Positions 18,699 to 28,325 of a stretch of 64,000 nt of DNA are shown in pieces. Position numbers and translations under genes: made by a program. Each line of letters starts with the position of its first letter. Position 1 is the stretch's first letter. The DNA lies in NCBI RefSeq assembly GCF_024198215.1, contig NZ_JAKCFA010000004.1, forward strand, positions 1-64,000, read 5' to 3'. A model generated the notes under the pieces. It saw nothing but the letters and a program-made list of their open reading frames with translations. It was not told where the DNA came from and did no database searches. The DNA comes from Myxococcus qinghaiensis (lineage in GTDB: Bacteria; Myxococcota; Myxococcia; Myxococcales; Myxococcaceae).

Positions 18699-21600
18699 AT
18701 GCCGACCTATCCCTCCTCCCCCCGAGAGGCCTTCCACCTGCTGCGCGCACTGTCGGAGGACCTGGCCCACCCGGAGCGGCGCGCCCGGGCCCGGGTGGAG
18801 CTGCGCGAGCTGGCGGAGCTGTCCCGGGAGCAACCCGAGTCCGCCCCCCTGCGGCTGGTGACGGTGACGGTGGCGGCGGGAGCGTCCCAGGAGCGCCTGG
18901 AGCTGTTCCTGCTGCCCTCCATCTTCGCGCCCGAGTCCTGGGCCTATACCTTCCTGGAGGGACTGCTCAGCGTTCCCCTGGACGAGTACGCCGGCAAGCG
19001 ACTGGTGGAGGTGGGCGCGGGCTCGGGGTGGATTTGCCTGGCGCTGGCGAAGTTCACGAAGCTGGCCCACATCCACGGCGCGGACCTCAACCCGCACTCG
19101 CCCGTCGTCGCGCGCTGCAACGCGTGGCTCAACGGCGACGAGTCGCTCGTGTCCCGCCTCTCCTTCGCGGAGAGCGACTTGCTTCGCGGCGTGCCCGCGG
19201 ACCCCGCCTGGGACTTCGTGGTGGGCTGCATCCCCCAGGTGCTGCGCACGGAGGAGCTCCCGGGCGAGCTGTCGCAGGCGGACGAGCAGGCGCTGTATGA
19301 CCTCTCCAACTACTGCACGTTGCAGAACGTGTACGAGGACCACTTCGGCCTGGGGCTCATCGCGCGGCTGCTCGACGAGGCCCCGGAGCGGCTGGCGCCC
19401 ACGGGCAAGCTGCTGCTCAACCTGGCGGGCCGTCCGGGCCGCCCCATCATCGAGCGCATGTTCACCCGGCGCGGCTTCACCACGCGGGTGCGCGTGGCCC
19501 GGCGCGTGAGGCAGGCGGCGGACACGGACATCCGTCCGCTGGTGGCGCTGGAGCAGCGCACCGGGCGCGAGTTCGAGTTCTTCATGGAGGCTCGCAGCCC
19601 GGAGCCGCTGCGCGCGGCGACCGCGCTGGGCTGGCTCCAGTCCGGGCACGCGGTGTGGCACGAAGTCGCTGTCTGGGAGGCGCACCTGTCGCGCCCGCGC
19701 GAGACGCTGGCGCTGCGTCAGTCCCTGCGCGAGCTGGGCATCCCCACGCTCCAGGAGGAGCTGGACCTGGGCGCCGCGTCGCCCGAGCAGCTCGGCTTCG
19801 TCTCCGCGCTGTCGCACCGGCTGGCGAAGGGGCCGCTGCTGCCGTACGCGCACGAGGCCGGGGATGCGTCCTTCCGGGGCCAGGTGGTGCGCTACCTGGA
19901 GCGCTACTTCGGCCTGAGGCTCGCGGAGGAGGAGCTGTTCGTCGCGCCCGAGCGGGAGCAGGCGGTGTACTCGCTGCTGCTCGCCACGTGCGACGTGGGC
20001 GACGAGGTGCTGGTGTCGCGCAACCTGCATCCGCTCTACGCGCGGGCGCTGGAGAAGGCGGGCGTGCGCGCCACGGTGACGCACACGACGCTGGAGGAGA
20101 TTCGCCGGCTGCTGTCCGCGTTCGACGTGAAGATGGTGCTGCTCACGGTGGAGAAGGGCGAGCGCACCAACCTGTCCGTGCTGCGCGACATCATCGCGGA
20201 GGCGGCCAAGCGCGGCATCTGGGTGGTGCTGGACGAGAGCGCCTTCTTCAACATCACCGGCGAGGTGGAGCCGCTCACGCTGTTCGAGTTCCTGGCGCGC
20301 GAGCCGTACTCCCCCAACCTCGTCGTGCTCTACGGCCTGGTGAAGAACGCGGTGTGGCCGGATTTGGAGCTGACGCTGCTGCTCCCCGTGCCGGAGCCCT
20401 TGCGCGCGGACCTGGAGGTGGCGGCGGAGGTGACGTACTCGCGCATCAGCACGCTGGCGCAGTGGTTCTACGAGCGCACGTTCGCGGACCTGCTGTCGTT
20501 CCGCATCTCCTTCGCGGAGCCGGAGCCGCCCGGGCCGCGCCGCGTGCCGGTGGTGCCGCTGCCGCGCTCCTCCCGCATCCAGACGCTGTCGGGCTTCCCC
20601 GCCTTCGCGCCCAAGGTGTTCCGCGAGGACGACGCGGAGCTGGTGCGGCTGGACTACGGAGAGAACGAAGGCCCGCTGCCGCAGCCGCTGGTGGAGGGCC
20701 TCATCGCCGCCGCCGCCGCGCCGCTCGACACGGGGGCGCAGACGGGCTTGTCCGAGGCCGTGGCGGCCTTCCTCCTGGAGACGCGCGCCGCGCGGTACTC
20801 ACCCGAGGAGCTGGTCATGGCGCCGGGCGTCTGGCCGCTCATCCACCTCTTCGGCGTGGCCCTGCGCAAGCGCCTGGGCAGAGCGCCTCGAGTCTTCGTG
20901 GTGACGCCCTGCTACGGCGTGCTGCCGCCCACGTTCGTCTCGGCCGGGTGCCAGGTGGAGCAGGGGACGCTGGCGGAGCTGCTCTCTCGCAGGGGCCAGG
21001 GGGCGAGTGGCCCCGACGCCGTCGTCATCTCCCAGCCCGCCAACCCCACCGGCGTCTACGTGGCCCGCGAGGAACTGGTGGCGCTGGCCAACTACGTGGT
21101 GGAGCAGCGCTGCCTGCTCGTGTCGGATGAAATCTTCGGGCTGGTCAACCTCACCAGCCCCACGGCGGAGACGGTGCACAGCCCGGTGACGCTGGAGGGC
21201 GCGGTGCCGGGCGTGGGCGCGCGCACCGTGGTGCTGGGCGGGCTGTCCAAGGAGTTCGCCGCCGGTGGGCTGCGCGTGGGGTGGCTGGCGACGCGGGACA
21301 GGGCGCTGGCCTCGGCGGTGCGCGACGGCGGCCCGGGCGTGCTGCACCTCATCACCGCGCGCGCGGCGGCGTACCTGTACGCGGCCTATGCGCGCAGCCC
21401 GGATGGACAGCTCCTCTATGGCGCGCGGCACCGCTCGCTGCGCGGCTTCCTGACGAAGATGCGGCGCGAGCTGGCGGAGAAGCGCGAGCTGCTGGCGCAG
21501 GCGCTGCCCGGGGATGCGCGCGCGGAGGGAGGCGACGCGGGAGGCCTCTTCCTGGCCCCGCGCATGACGGCCTGGCTGGGACGCGAAGTCGACGGCGAGA

Positions 21601-21782
21601 CGCTCACGCCGGAGAACCTGCCGCGCATCGTCTACGCGCACACGCACGTGGTGCTCAACGGCGGGCCCTGGTGCTCGGACCCCGAGCGCGTGCGCGCCGT
21701 GTTCTCCATTCCCAGGGAGAAGCTGGTGAAGGCGTGTGAGCGCTTGAAGGCGTTCGGCGCGAAGCTCGTCGCTGGCTCCTGA
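18699..21782 (+). CDS. Methionine S-methyltransferase-like fusion protein
   Basis: A 1027-residue two-part enzyme. Residues about 60-330 are a class I SAM-dependent methyltransferase: PSIFAPESWAYTFLEGL, then motif I VEVGAGSGW (104-111), ADLNPHSP, VVGCIPQVL, LSNYCTLQ, EDHFGLGLIARLL and AADTDI. Residues about 380-1020 are a fold type I aminotransferase-like domain with NPTG (Asn782), SDE (Asp810) and LSKEFAAGGLRVG, whose Lys851 would bind PLP. This order and these motifs match plant methionine S-methyltransferase, which makes S-methylmethionine from methionine and SAM and is about as long. The ATG at 18699 is the only one close to the domain start. An S-methylmethionine or related sulfonium product is an inference from family resemblance. 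Confidence 0.82.
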   Translation: MPTYPSSPREAFHLLRALSEDLAHPERRARARVELRELAELSREQPESAPLRLVTVTVAAGASQERLELFLLPSIFAPESWAYTFLEGLLSVPLDEYAGKRLVEVGAGSGWICLALAKFTKLAHIHGADLNPHSPVVARCNAWLNGDESLVSRLSFAESDLLRGVPADPAWDFVVGCIPQVLRTEELPGELSQADEQALYDLSNYCTLQNVYEDHFGLGLIARLLDEAPERLAPTGKLLLNLAGRPGRPIIERMFTRRGFTTRVRVARRVRQAADTDIRPLVALEQRTGREFEFFMEARSPEPLRAATALGWLQSGHAVWHEVAVWEAHLSRPRETLALRQSLRELGIPTLQEELDLGAASPEQLGFVSALSHRLAKGPLLPYAHEAGDASFRGQVVRYLERYFGLRLAEEELFVAPEREQAVYSLLLATCDVGDEVLVSRNLHPLYARALEKAGVRATVTHTTLEEIRRLLSAFDVKMVLLTVEKGERTNLSVLRDIIAEAAKRGIWVVLDESAFFNITGEVEPLTLFEFLAREPYSPNLVVLYGLVKNAVWPDLELTLLLPVPEPLRADLEVAAEVTYSRISTLAQWFYERTFADLLSFRISFAEPEPPGPRRVPVVPLPRSSRIQTLSGFPAFAPKVFREDDAELVRLDYGENEGPLPQPLVEGLIAAAAAPLDTGAQTGLSEAVAAFLLETRAARYSPEELVMAPGVWPLIHLFGVALRKRLGRAPRVFVVTPCYGVLPPTFVSAGCQVEQGTLAELLSRRGQGASGPDAVVISQPANPTGVYVAREELVALANYVVEQRCLLVSDEIFGLVNLTSPTAETVHSPVTLEGAVPGVGARTVVLGGLSKEFAAGGLRVGWLATRDRALASAVRDGGPGVLHLITARAAAYLYAAYARSPDGQLLYGARHRSLRGFLTKMRRELAEKRELLAQALPGDARAEGGDAGGLFLAPRMTAWLGREVDGETLTPENLPRIVYAHTHVVLNGGPWCSDPERVRAVFSIPREKLVKACERLKAFGAKLVAGS

Positions 21783-21795
21783 GTCGCCCGACGCG

Positions 21796-21827
21796 GGCCC
21801 TCTTGTTGGTTGGTGAACCGGAGGGCC
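21796..21827 (+). terminator. Hairpin after the methyltransferase fusion
   Basis: A 7-bp stem GGCCCTC/GAGGGCC with an 18-base loop, starting 14 bases after the stop. A second hairpin (CCCAGCCC/GGGCTGGG, 21847-21873) follows in the leader of the next gene. Either may end transcription or shape the leader. Confidence 0.4.
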
Positions 21828-21846
21828 GTTCAAGCGGGGACAGAGA

Positions 21847-21873
21847 CCCAGCCCCCACGCTGGATGGGCTGGG
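21847..21873 (+). other. Leader hairpin before the PRMT-like gene
   Basis: Perfect 8-bp arms with an 11-base loop, 87 bases ahead of the ATG at 21960, in a 177-base intergenic leader. I do not recognise a known riboswitch in it; an attenuator is possible. Confidence 0.3.
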
Positions 21874-21959
21874 GCCTGCCTTTCAAGCATGGTTGGGAAT
21901 CCCGGCTTCGGGGCGCTGCTCGGAAACAGGGGCTTCGACTTCACGTCTTGGGGGGTGTC

Positions 21960-22958
21960 ATGCCCAATCTGCTCGACCTGCCGCGGCAGGCGTTGATGGA
22001 CCTTCGTTCTCGTTTGAGCCACCTGCCGCTCATGTCCCAATTGCCGTTGCGCAACATGGTGCCGGACAGCCTGTCGTTGTCGAGCCCCGCGCCGCAGGAC
22101 TCGGTGCTGGCGGACCCGGCGCGGGTGCTGGCGTGGCAGAAGGCGTGCGAGCGCTACGTGAAGCCCGGGCAGGCGGTGATGGACGTGTGCACCGGGACGG
22201 GGCTGCGCACCTTCCTGGCGGCGAGCCGACATCCCCGGCGGCTGTACGCGGTGGACGGCTCGCGGCTCCTGGACACCGCGCAGTGGGTGGCGCGGCGCAA
22301 CGGGTTGGAGAACATCGACTTCGTGCGCTCGCACCCGTGGAACTTCCAGGCCCCGGAGAAGGTGGACGTGCTGCTGCACGACCTGCTGGGCGAGGCCCTC
22401 TTCGACGCGGGGCTGGTGCCCAGGATGTTGGACTTGCGCTCCCGGGTGCTGCGGCCCGGCGGGCGCATCCTCCCCAACCGCTTCGAGGTCTTCGTGGAGC
22501 CGGTGCAGCTTCGCGACGAGGCGTGCATCCCCTTCATCTGGAGTCAGCGCTTCCCCAGCGTGGACTACAGCTGCCTCCAGACGCTGCGCGAGGCGATGAA
22601 CCCGTCGTACTTCACGCGCGTGGTGCGCTCGTACGAGGTGGACCACCTGCTGTGCGACCCGGAGCCCGCCTTCGCCTTCGACCTGGAGACGATGGCGGCG
22701 GATGGGCTGCCGCACCGCGTGCGCTTCGAGCGGCCGGTGATGGAGGAGGGGCGCGTGGACGGCTTCTGCCTCTTCTACAAGGTGGCCTTCGACGCGGAGC
22801 TGTCCTTCACGGTGTCGCCGCTGCGCGGACAGAACCACGCGGGCATGACGCTCCTGCGCGTGGACTCGCGCGAGTTCGCTCGCTACGAGACACTCGCCTT
22901 CGAGCTGGAGATGGCGGACCCCGCGGATGTGGGCACCTGGCGCTGGCACTTCTGCTGA
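21960..22958 (+). CDS. PRMT-like class I SAM methyltransferase
   Basis: A 332-residue cytosolic methyltransferase. Residues about 70-100 hold motif I, MDVCTGTGLRTFLAA, then YAVDGS, the post-I acidic strand. The segment LLHDLLGEALFDAGL is placed where protein arginine methyltransferases have their double-E loop, and VLRPGGRILPNRFEVFVEP follows as in PRMTs. The C-terminal half is rich in strands, like the PRMT barrel, and ends WRWHFC. The double-E loop is degenerate here (Asp and one Glu), so arginine may not be the substrate. The ATG at 21960 is chosen from the frame. It follows the methyltransferase fusion in the same direction, with 177 bases and hairpins between them. Confidence 0.75.
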   Translation: MPNLLDLPRQALMDLRSRLSHLPLMSQLPLRNMVPDSLSLSSPAPQDSVLADPARVLAWQKACERYVKPGQAVMDVCTGTGLRTFLAASRHPRRLYAVDGSRLLDTAQWVARRNGLENIDFVRSHPWNFQAPEKVDVLLHDLLGEALFDAGLVPRMLDLRSRVLRPGGRILPNRFEVFVEPVQLRDEACIPFIWSQRFPSVDYSCLQTLREAMNPSYFTRVVRSYEVDHLLCDPEPAFAFDLETMAADGLPHRVRFERPVMEEGRVDGFCLFYKVAFDAELSFTVSPLRGQNHAGMTLLRVDSREFARYETLAFELEMADPADVGTWRWHFC

Positions 22959-23047
22959 GGGCCCAGGCAGGCAGTGCTCGGGGGTGGACATCCCACCCGA
23001 CGCCAGGGCTTCGCCCCGGAGGGGCCGTGCCTAGTTTGCCCCACGGC

Positions 23048-23848
23048 ATGCGCTCCTCTCGTGGGTCCTTCTTCCTGGCGGTTGTGGTGGGCTTCTCCTT
23101 CTCCGCGCTGGCACAGGAGGCCTCCGGGCCTCCTCGCACCGTGGCGGGTGTCTGCGGCAGCGCCAACTGGGTGTGCGTGGCCGAGTGCATCGAGCCGGAG
23201 TGCGTGGACCGGTGTCTGCGCGAGGGCTGCGAGCAGTCCTTGGACAGACTCAAGGCCTGCACCTTGAAGGCGGGCTGCGCGCCGGACGACACCCAGTGCT
23301 CCGCGCGCACGTGCGGCGCCACGTGCCAGAAGGCCTTCGAGCCCGCGCCGCCGAGTCCGGAGAAGGAGATGAAGGACCCGTGTCAGGGCCAGTCCTCTTC
23401 GACGAAGACCGTGCCCGACAAGCTGGTGGGCGAGTGGCGACTGACGGCCGCCAGCCTGCCCGAAGTCACCGACGGAGGCTTCACGCGCATCGAGCCCCAG
23501 CCTCGCGCGGACTATGCGCGCACGCTGCGAATCACCTCCTCGGGGTGTTTCGTCCTGCGAACCGCGCTGAAGGACGCGACGCTGGGACAGGGCAACGGGC
23601 TGGTCGTCCGTGCCTGGGGCCAGGTGGAGCCGCTGGGGGAGCACCACGTGAAGCTGCTCGCCAAGGACGGTCAGGCCGTGGGCCCCGTTTGCGGTGCGAA
23701 ACGCGTCATCCCCCTGTCGCGCTCGAAGGTGAAGTTCAAGGGCGGCTCCTACCGGTGGGACTTCGAGGAGGGCGCGCTCACGCTGACGCTGGACGACGCG
23801 ACGAAGCAGACCTTCCAGTTCGAGCGTGAAGAGGGGCCTCCTCCGTAG
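23048..23848 (+). CDS. Secreted Cys-rich protein
   Basis: A 266-residue exported protein. The signal peptide ends SALAQ near residue 23. Residues about 30-110 carry at least twelve cysteines (GSANWVCVAECIEPECVDRC, then CEQ, CTLKAGC, CSARTCGATC), which suggests a small disulfide-rich module. From about 130 the protein resembles a lipocalin-like sensor of 120 residues: LVGEWRLTAASLPEV, then strands to the FQFEREEG end. The ATG at 23048 is the natural head of the signal peptide. It lies 89 bases after the PRMT-like gene. Function unknown. Confidence 0.75.
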   Translation: MRSSRGSFFLAVVVGFSFSALAQEASGPPRTVAGVCGSANWVCVAECIEPECVDRCLREGCEQSLDRLKACTLKAGCAPDDTQCSARTCGATCQKAFEPAPPSPEKEMKDPCQGQSSSTKTVPDKLVGEWRLTAASLPEVTDGGFTRIEPQPRADYARTLRITSSGCFVLRTALKDATLGQGNGLVVRAWGQVEPLGEHHVKLLAKDGQAVGPVCGAKRVIPLSRSKVKFKGGSYRWDFEEGALTLTLDDATKQTFQFEREEGPPP

Positions 23849-23984
23849 CGCGGCTCCCAGGCGGGCGAGGGGACGCCGGCTCCCGAAGTCAGGCCCTGAA
23901 AGTCCGCGCGCCACTCGGAGGCATCCTGCGCCATCATGACGCGTCCCGGACGGGGCACGGTCTGAGCGCGAGGGGCGGCACGCG

Positions 23985-25370
23985 ATGGCGACACACGAGC
24001 GGATGGCGAGCGTCGATGCGCTGTGGTTCCACATGGAGGAGCCCGCGAATCTGATGATGATTACGGCCGTGCTCTTCTTCGAGGGGCGGCTGGACTTCGA
24101 GCGGCTGCGCGACCACACCCGCACGCGTCTGGTGGACCGCTACCCGCGCTTCCGGCAGCGCGTGGTGCTGGGACGGCTGGGCGCTCCGCAGTGGGAGGAG
24201 TCGCCCGACTTCGACATGGATGCGCACCTGCTGCGCCTCCCCGTCCCCGCGCCTGGCGACCGCGCCGCGCAAGAGGCGCTGGTGAGCGAGTGGATGAGCA
24301 CGCCGTTGGACCGCTCGCGTCCCTTGTGGCAGTTCCACGTGCTCGAGGGCGCGCAGGGCGGAGACATCCTGCTGGCGCGGCTGCACCACTGCATCTCCGA
24401 CGGCATCGCCCTGGCGCGCCTGCTGCTGTCGCTCACGGATGGCGAGGCGATGGATGCCGAGGCTCCACATGAGCGCACGCGGACGCCATCGAGCGGGCTT
24501 GCGCGGTGGATGCGTGGAGCGCGCGCGGTGGCGGGCACGGCGCGGACGGTGCTGCGCAAGGGCGCGGAGCTGGCGGCGGAGCCCATCCTGGCAGGAGACC
24601 TGGTGCGGCAGGGGGCGCTCAGCGCGGCGGCGCTCGGCAAGCTGATGGTGATTTCACCGGACCCGCGCACGCCGCTGCGAGGGCCGCTGGGGACGCAGAA
24701 GCGCGCGGCGTGGTCCTCGCCCATTCCCCTGGAGCGCGTGAAGGTCCTGGGCCGCGCGCTGGGGGGCACGGTGAACGACGTGCTGCTGGCGGTGCTGACG
24801 GGCGCGCTGCGGCGCTACCTGGCGTCCCGGAACGTCCCTCCCGAGGACCTGCATGCGCTCGTTCCGGTGAACCTGCGGCCCCTGGATGAGCCCATCCCTC
24901 GCGACCTGGGCAACCGCTTCGGCCTGGTGTTCCTGCGCCTGCCCGTGCACATCGAAGAGCCCCGACGCCGGCTGGCGGAGCTGTCGCGGCGCATGGGCCT
25001 GGTGAAGAAGTCCCCGGAGGCGGTGGTGACGTTCGGCGCGCTGGGGTTGCTGGGGTACACGCCAGCCCCGGTGGAGCGCGCGGTGGTGGATGCCTTCGGC
25101 ATGAAGGCCTCGCTGGTGGCGACGAACGTGCCCGGCCCCCGGCAGCCGGTGTCCCTGGCGGGCGTGACGCTGCGAGAGCTGACGTTCTGGGTGCCGCAGG
25201 CGGGGCACCTCGGGTTGGGCGTGAGCCTCTTCAGCTACGCGGGGCAGGTGACGGTGGGCGTGGCCTCGGATGTCCTCCGCGTGCCCGACCCGCATGTGCT
25301 CATCCAGGCCTTCCACGAGGAGCTGGATGCCCTGCACGAGTCCGCCATTCCAGGAGCGGGCGCGGCGTGA
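23985..25370 (+). CDS. WS/DGAT-type acyltransferase
   Basis: A 461-residue wax ester synthase/diacylglycerol acyltransferase. It transfers an acyl group from acyl-CoA to a long-chain alcohol or diacylglycerol. The catalytic motif HHxxxDG is intact: His134-His135-Cys-Ile-Ser-Asp139-Gly140. PLDRSRPLWQFHVLEG precedes it, and the family's NDVLLAVLTGALRRYL and NVPGPRQPVSLAG segments lie in the second half. The length is typical. It is convergent with the NtrC gene, with only seven bases between them. A role in storage lipid or lipid-body formation, which myxobacteria use in development, is likely. Confidence 0.9.
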   Translation: MATHERMASVDALWFHMEEPANLMMITAVLFFEGRLDFERLRDHTRTRLVDRYPRFRQRVVLGRLGAPQWEESPDFDMDAHLLRLPVPAPGDRAAQEALVSEWMSTPLDRSRPLWQFHVLEGAQGGDILLARLHHCISDGIALARLLLSLTDGEAMDAEAPHERTRTPSSGLARWMRGARAVAGTARTVLRKGAELAAEPILAGDLVRQGALSAAALGKLMVISPDPRTPLRGPLGTQKRAAWSSPIPLERVKVLGRALGGTVNDVLLAVLTGALRRYLASRNVPPEDLHALVPVNLRPLDEPIPRDLGNRFGLVFLRLPVHIEEPRRRLAELSRRMGLVKKSPEAVVTFGALGLLGYTPAPVERAVVDAFGMKASLVATNVPGPRQPVSLAGVTLRELTFWVPQAGHLGLGVSLFSYAGQVTVGVASDVLRVPDPHVLIQAFHEELDALHESAIPGAGAA

Positions 25371-25377
25371 GCCACGG

Positions 25378-26787
25378 CTACACCAGGCCGTGCTCCTCCA
25401 GCTTGTTGTAGAGCGTCCGGCGGCTGATGCCGAGCAGCCGCGCCGCCAGCGTGCGGTTGTCTCCCGCGCGCTGCAAGGCATCGACGAGGGCCTGTCGCTC
25501 GGTGTCCTTGCGCTGGGACTCCAGCGTGCGGCTGGAGTCGGTTCCCGCGGGCTGCGCGCTCGCCGCCGAGGGCCCGGCCGTGGTGCCCTGGGGTGGTGTG
25601 AGGACGGGGGCGGTGAGGCCGGGCTGGCGGGCCAGCTCGCGTGAGACGTCCTCGCCCGTCAGCGTCTGGCCGTCCGAGAGCACCACCAGTCGCTCCAGGA
25701 AGTTCTGGAGCTGGCGCACGTTGCCCGGCCAGGGCTGGGCCTGAATCACCGCGAGCCCGTCGGCGGTGAGCGTGAAGGGCGGCTTCCCATTCGTCCTCGC
25801 GTGGACGTCCAGGAAGTGGCGCGCCAGGGGCTCGATATCCTCGGGCCGCTCGCGCAGGGCGGGCAGCCACAGGGGCACCACGTTGAGGCGGTAGAAGAGG
25901 TCCTCGCGGAAGCGCCCCGCCTTCACCAGGTCTTCGAGCGGCTGGTGCGTGGCGGCCACGAAGCGGACGTCCACCTTCACCGTCTGCGTGCCGCCCAGCC
26001 GCTCCAGCTCGCGCTCCTGGATGACTCGCAGCAGCTTCACCTGCACGGCGGGGGAGATGTCTCCCACTTCGTCCAGGAACAGCGTGCCGCCATGGGCCAG
26101 CTCCACCCGGCCGGGCTTGCGCGTGGCAGCGCCGGTGAACGCGCCCTTCTCGTAGCCGAACAGCTCGCTCTCCAGCAGCGTGTCCGGGAGCGCGGCGCAG
26201 TGCAGCTTCACGAAGGGACCCGCGTGGCGCGGACTGCCGTCGTGCACCGCCTTCGCCGCCAGCTCCTTGCCCGTGCCGGACTCGCCGCGCAGCAGCACGG
26301 TGGCCATGCCCGTGGCCGCCTTCGCCAGCAGCGCCTGGGCCTCCGCCATCTTCCGGCTGCCACCGACGAAGGCGCTCGGCGTGCGCAGCGGCTCGTTCGC
26401 CGCCTCTCCCTGCGCGCGCAGGAGCGCCTTGCGGATGGTGAAGAGAATCTCCTCCCGGTCGAAGGGCTTGAGCACGAAGTCGGCCGCGCCCGCCTTCATC
26501 GCCTCCACTGCCAGCGGCACGGTGCCATGCGCGGTGAGCAGGATGACGGGGACGTCGGGCCAGCCCCGAGCCACCTCGGTCAGGAGCTGCATCCCGTCCA
26601 TGCCTGGCATGCGCACGTCGCTGACGACGACGTCCACGGGCTTGCGCTCCAGCATCGCGAGCGCTTCCTTCCCATCACGCGCCGCGTGCGTCGTCAGCCC
26701 CGCCTGGGACAGCAACGCGCCCAGCACCTTGGCCACCGCCGGGTCGTCGTCCACCAGCAGCACGGTCCCCTTCAACGACTCGCTCAC
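25378..26787 (-). CDS. NtrC-family sigma-54 activating response regulator
   Basis: A 469-residue regulator with the full domain set: receiver (LVDDD, phosphoacceptor Asp57, Lys near 107), AAA+ domain (Walker [15 protein letters not shown] loop that contacts sigma-54, Walker [25 protein letters not shown]) and a C-terminal Fis-type helix-turn-helix ([23 protein letters not shown]). It activates sigma-54 promoters when phosphorylated. The start is GTG at 26787, overlapping the stop of the kinase gene by GTGA, so the two are translationally coupled. The long Pro/Ser/Ala spacer before the DNA-binding domain is a minor oddity. Targets are unknown. Confidence 0.92.
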   Translation of the reverse strand: MSESLKGTVLLVDDDPAVAKVLGALLSQAGLTTHAARDGKEALAMLERKPVDVVVSDVRMPGMDGMQLLTEVARGWPDVPVILLTAHGTVPLAVEAMKAGAADFVLKPFDREEILFTIRKALLRAQGEAANEPLRTPSAFVGGSRKMAEAQALLAKAATGMATVLLRGESGTGKELAAKAVHDGSPRHAGPFVKLHCAALPDTLLESELFGYEKGAFTGAATRKPGRVELAHGGTLFLDEVGDISPAVQVKLLRVIQERELERLGGTQTVKVDVRFVAATHQPLEDLVKAGRFREDLFYRLNVVPLWLPALRERPEDIEPLARHFLDVHARTNGKPPFTLTADGLAVIQAQPWPGNVRQLQNFLERLVVLSDGQTLTGEDVSRELARQPGLTAPVLTPPQGTTAGPSAASAQPAGTDSSRTLESQRKDTERQALVDALQRAGDNRTLAARLLGISRRTLYNKLEEHGLV

Positions 26788-28325
26788 GCGGCTTCTCCTT
26801 CAGACCCACTCCCGACCCGTCGGACGTCCTCCGGCAGGCTCAGGCGCACCACCGTACCGTGCCCCTCTCGGCTTGTCAGACTCACCGTGCCTCCGTGTGC
26901 CTCCACCACCCGCCTCACGAAGGCCAGCCCCAGCCCGCTGCCCGCGGCCTTGGTGGTGAAGAAGTCGTCGAAGGCGCGCTCTCGCGTCCGCGCGTCCATG
27001 CCCTCACCGGTGTCCTCCACCTCCACCGCCACGGCCAGCCCGTCCCGCAGGGTGCGCACCGTGAGGGTGCCGCCCCCGGGCATGGCCTCCACGCCGTTGC
27101 GCACCAGGTTCTCCACCGCGTTGGCCAGCAGGTCGGCGTCCCCCGAACAGGGAGGCAGGCCGGGCTCCAGCGCGCGGACGATGGAGACCTGGCCCGGGCT
27201 CGCGAAGGACTGGAGGGACAGGACACCTTCCACCAGTCGTCCCAGGTCCACGGGGCGGGGGAGGGGCTCCACGCGTGCGAGCCGCTGGTAGGTGTCCACC
27301 ACCCGGCCAAGGCGCTCCACCTGCTCCAACATCAGGTCCAGGAACTCGCCGTGGGTGTCCGAGGCTCGGCCCCGGATGTGCTCTTCCTTGAGGTACTGCG
27401 CGGCGCCCTTGAGCGCGGCGATGGGGTTCTTCAAGTCATGCGCCATCTGCGCGGAGAAGCGGCCCAGCGTGGCCAGGCGCTCCATGCGCTCGCTGCGGGT
27501 GACGTACGCGGTGACGCCTCGGCGCGTGGCCGCGAGCAGCGCGAAGGTGATGGCCGTGGTGAAGACGACGAGGGCGCCCACCTGCGCGGCGAAGAGGCGG
27601 AAGACGGTGAGGTAGGCCAGCACGCCCACGCCGGCCAGGGTCGCCGCGTGCAGCGCCATGCGCGGAGCCCCTTCGCCCAGGTCCCTGCCGAAGAGTCCGA
27701 AGCGCAGTGACGCCGTGGCCATGACGGGCAGGCCCAGCAGCGTGCCCAGGGTGCCCAGTCGAGGCACCTGCCGCAGGCCCAGCTCCACCGCGAGCTCCGT
27801 CAACAGCAGGGCGACGAGCAGTGTCAGCCCGAGCACCATGAGCCCCGCCCGGGCGCGCTCATCGGGGTGTCGTGCGCCGCGCAGGTGAAGGGCGAGCAGC
27901 GCGAAGGCTGCGCTGAGGGGTGGGGCGACCAGCACGGTGACGAAGAGGCCGAAGCGCAGTGTCAGGAGCCGCGCGGCCAGCGAAGGGGCGCCAAGCGCCG
28001 CGAGCATCGTCATCGCCAGCGCGCCGAAGACGGCGTAGGTGCCGAACATGGCCCAGGCCGAGCGCCGCCGTCTGCCCACGAAGGCGAGGGCGAAGTGCAG
28101 GGTGCAGGGCACCGTCATCAGCGCGGCGGCGAAGCCCACCAGCCTCCAGCCGGGCTCCCCCGAGCGCTCCAGGGCGAAGCCGGTGAAGTTCCAGGTGGAG
28201 AGGGCGATGGACAGCAGGGACAGGGGGAGCGCCAGTGGACTCCGCCCCACGCGCGCCAGCGCCAGGCCCGCGAGCGCGAGCTGGCCGGCACAGGCGATGA
28301 TGTTGATCCACATCCCGCTCGTCAT
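26784..28325 (-). CDS. Membrane histidine kinase, partner of the NtrC regulator
   Basis: A 513-residue sensor kinase. Residues 1-265 are an all-membrane sensor with about seven to eight hydrophobic segments and little periplasmic loop, resembling 7TM-type sensor regions. The HisKA box follows, with His296 in MAHDLKNPIAALKG. The HATPase part has N-box NLVRNGVEAM, G1 EDTGEGMD, F FDDFFTTK and G2 GSGLGLAFVRRVVEAHGG. It most likely phosphorylates Asp57 of the overlapping regulator. The all-membrane sensor suggests a lipid or membrane-state signal, but that is inference. Confidence 0.9.
   Translation of the reverse strand: MTSGMWINIIACAGQLALAGLALARVGRSPLALPLSLLSIALSTWNFTGFALERSGEPGWRLVGFAAALMTVPCTLHFALAFVGRRRRSAWAMFGTYAVFGALAMTMLAALGAPSLAARLLTLRFGLFVTVLVAPPLSAAFALLALHLRGARHPDERARAGLMVLGLTLLVALLLTELAVELGLRQVPRLGTLGTLLGLPVMATASLRFGLFGRDLGEGAPRMALHAATLAGVGVLAYLTVFRLFAAQVGALVVFTTAITFALLAATRRGVTAYVTRSERMERLATLGRFSAQMAHDLKNPIAALKGAAQYLKEEHIRGRASDTHGEFLDLMLEQVERLGRVVDTYQRLARVEPLPRPVDLGRLVEGVLSLQSFASPGQVSIVRALEPGLPPCSGDADLLANAVENLVRNGVEAMPGGGTLTVRTLRDGLAVAVEVEDTGEGMDARTRERAFDDFFTTKAAGSGLGLAFVRRVVEAHGGTVSLTSREGHGTVVRLSLPEDVRRVGSGSEGEAA

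Noticed and set aside
18492..20084. Long N-terminal extension of the minus-strand gene ending at 18075
   Set aside because: The extension is antisense to the methionine S-methyltransferase-like gene, and the ATG at 18491 has a much better ribosome binding site.
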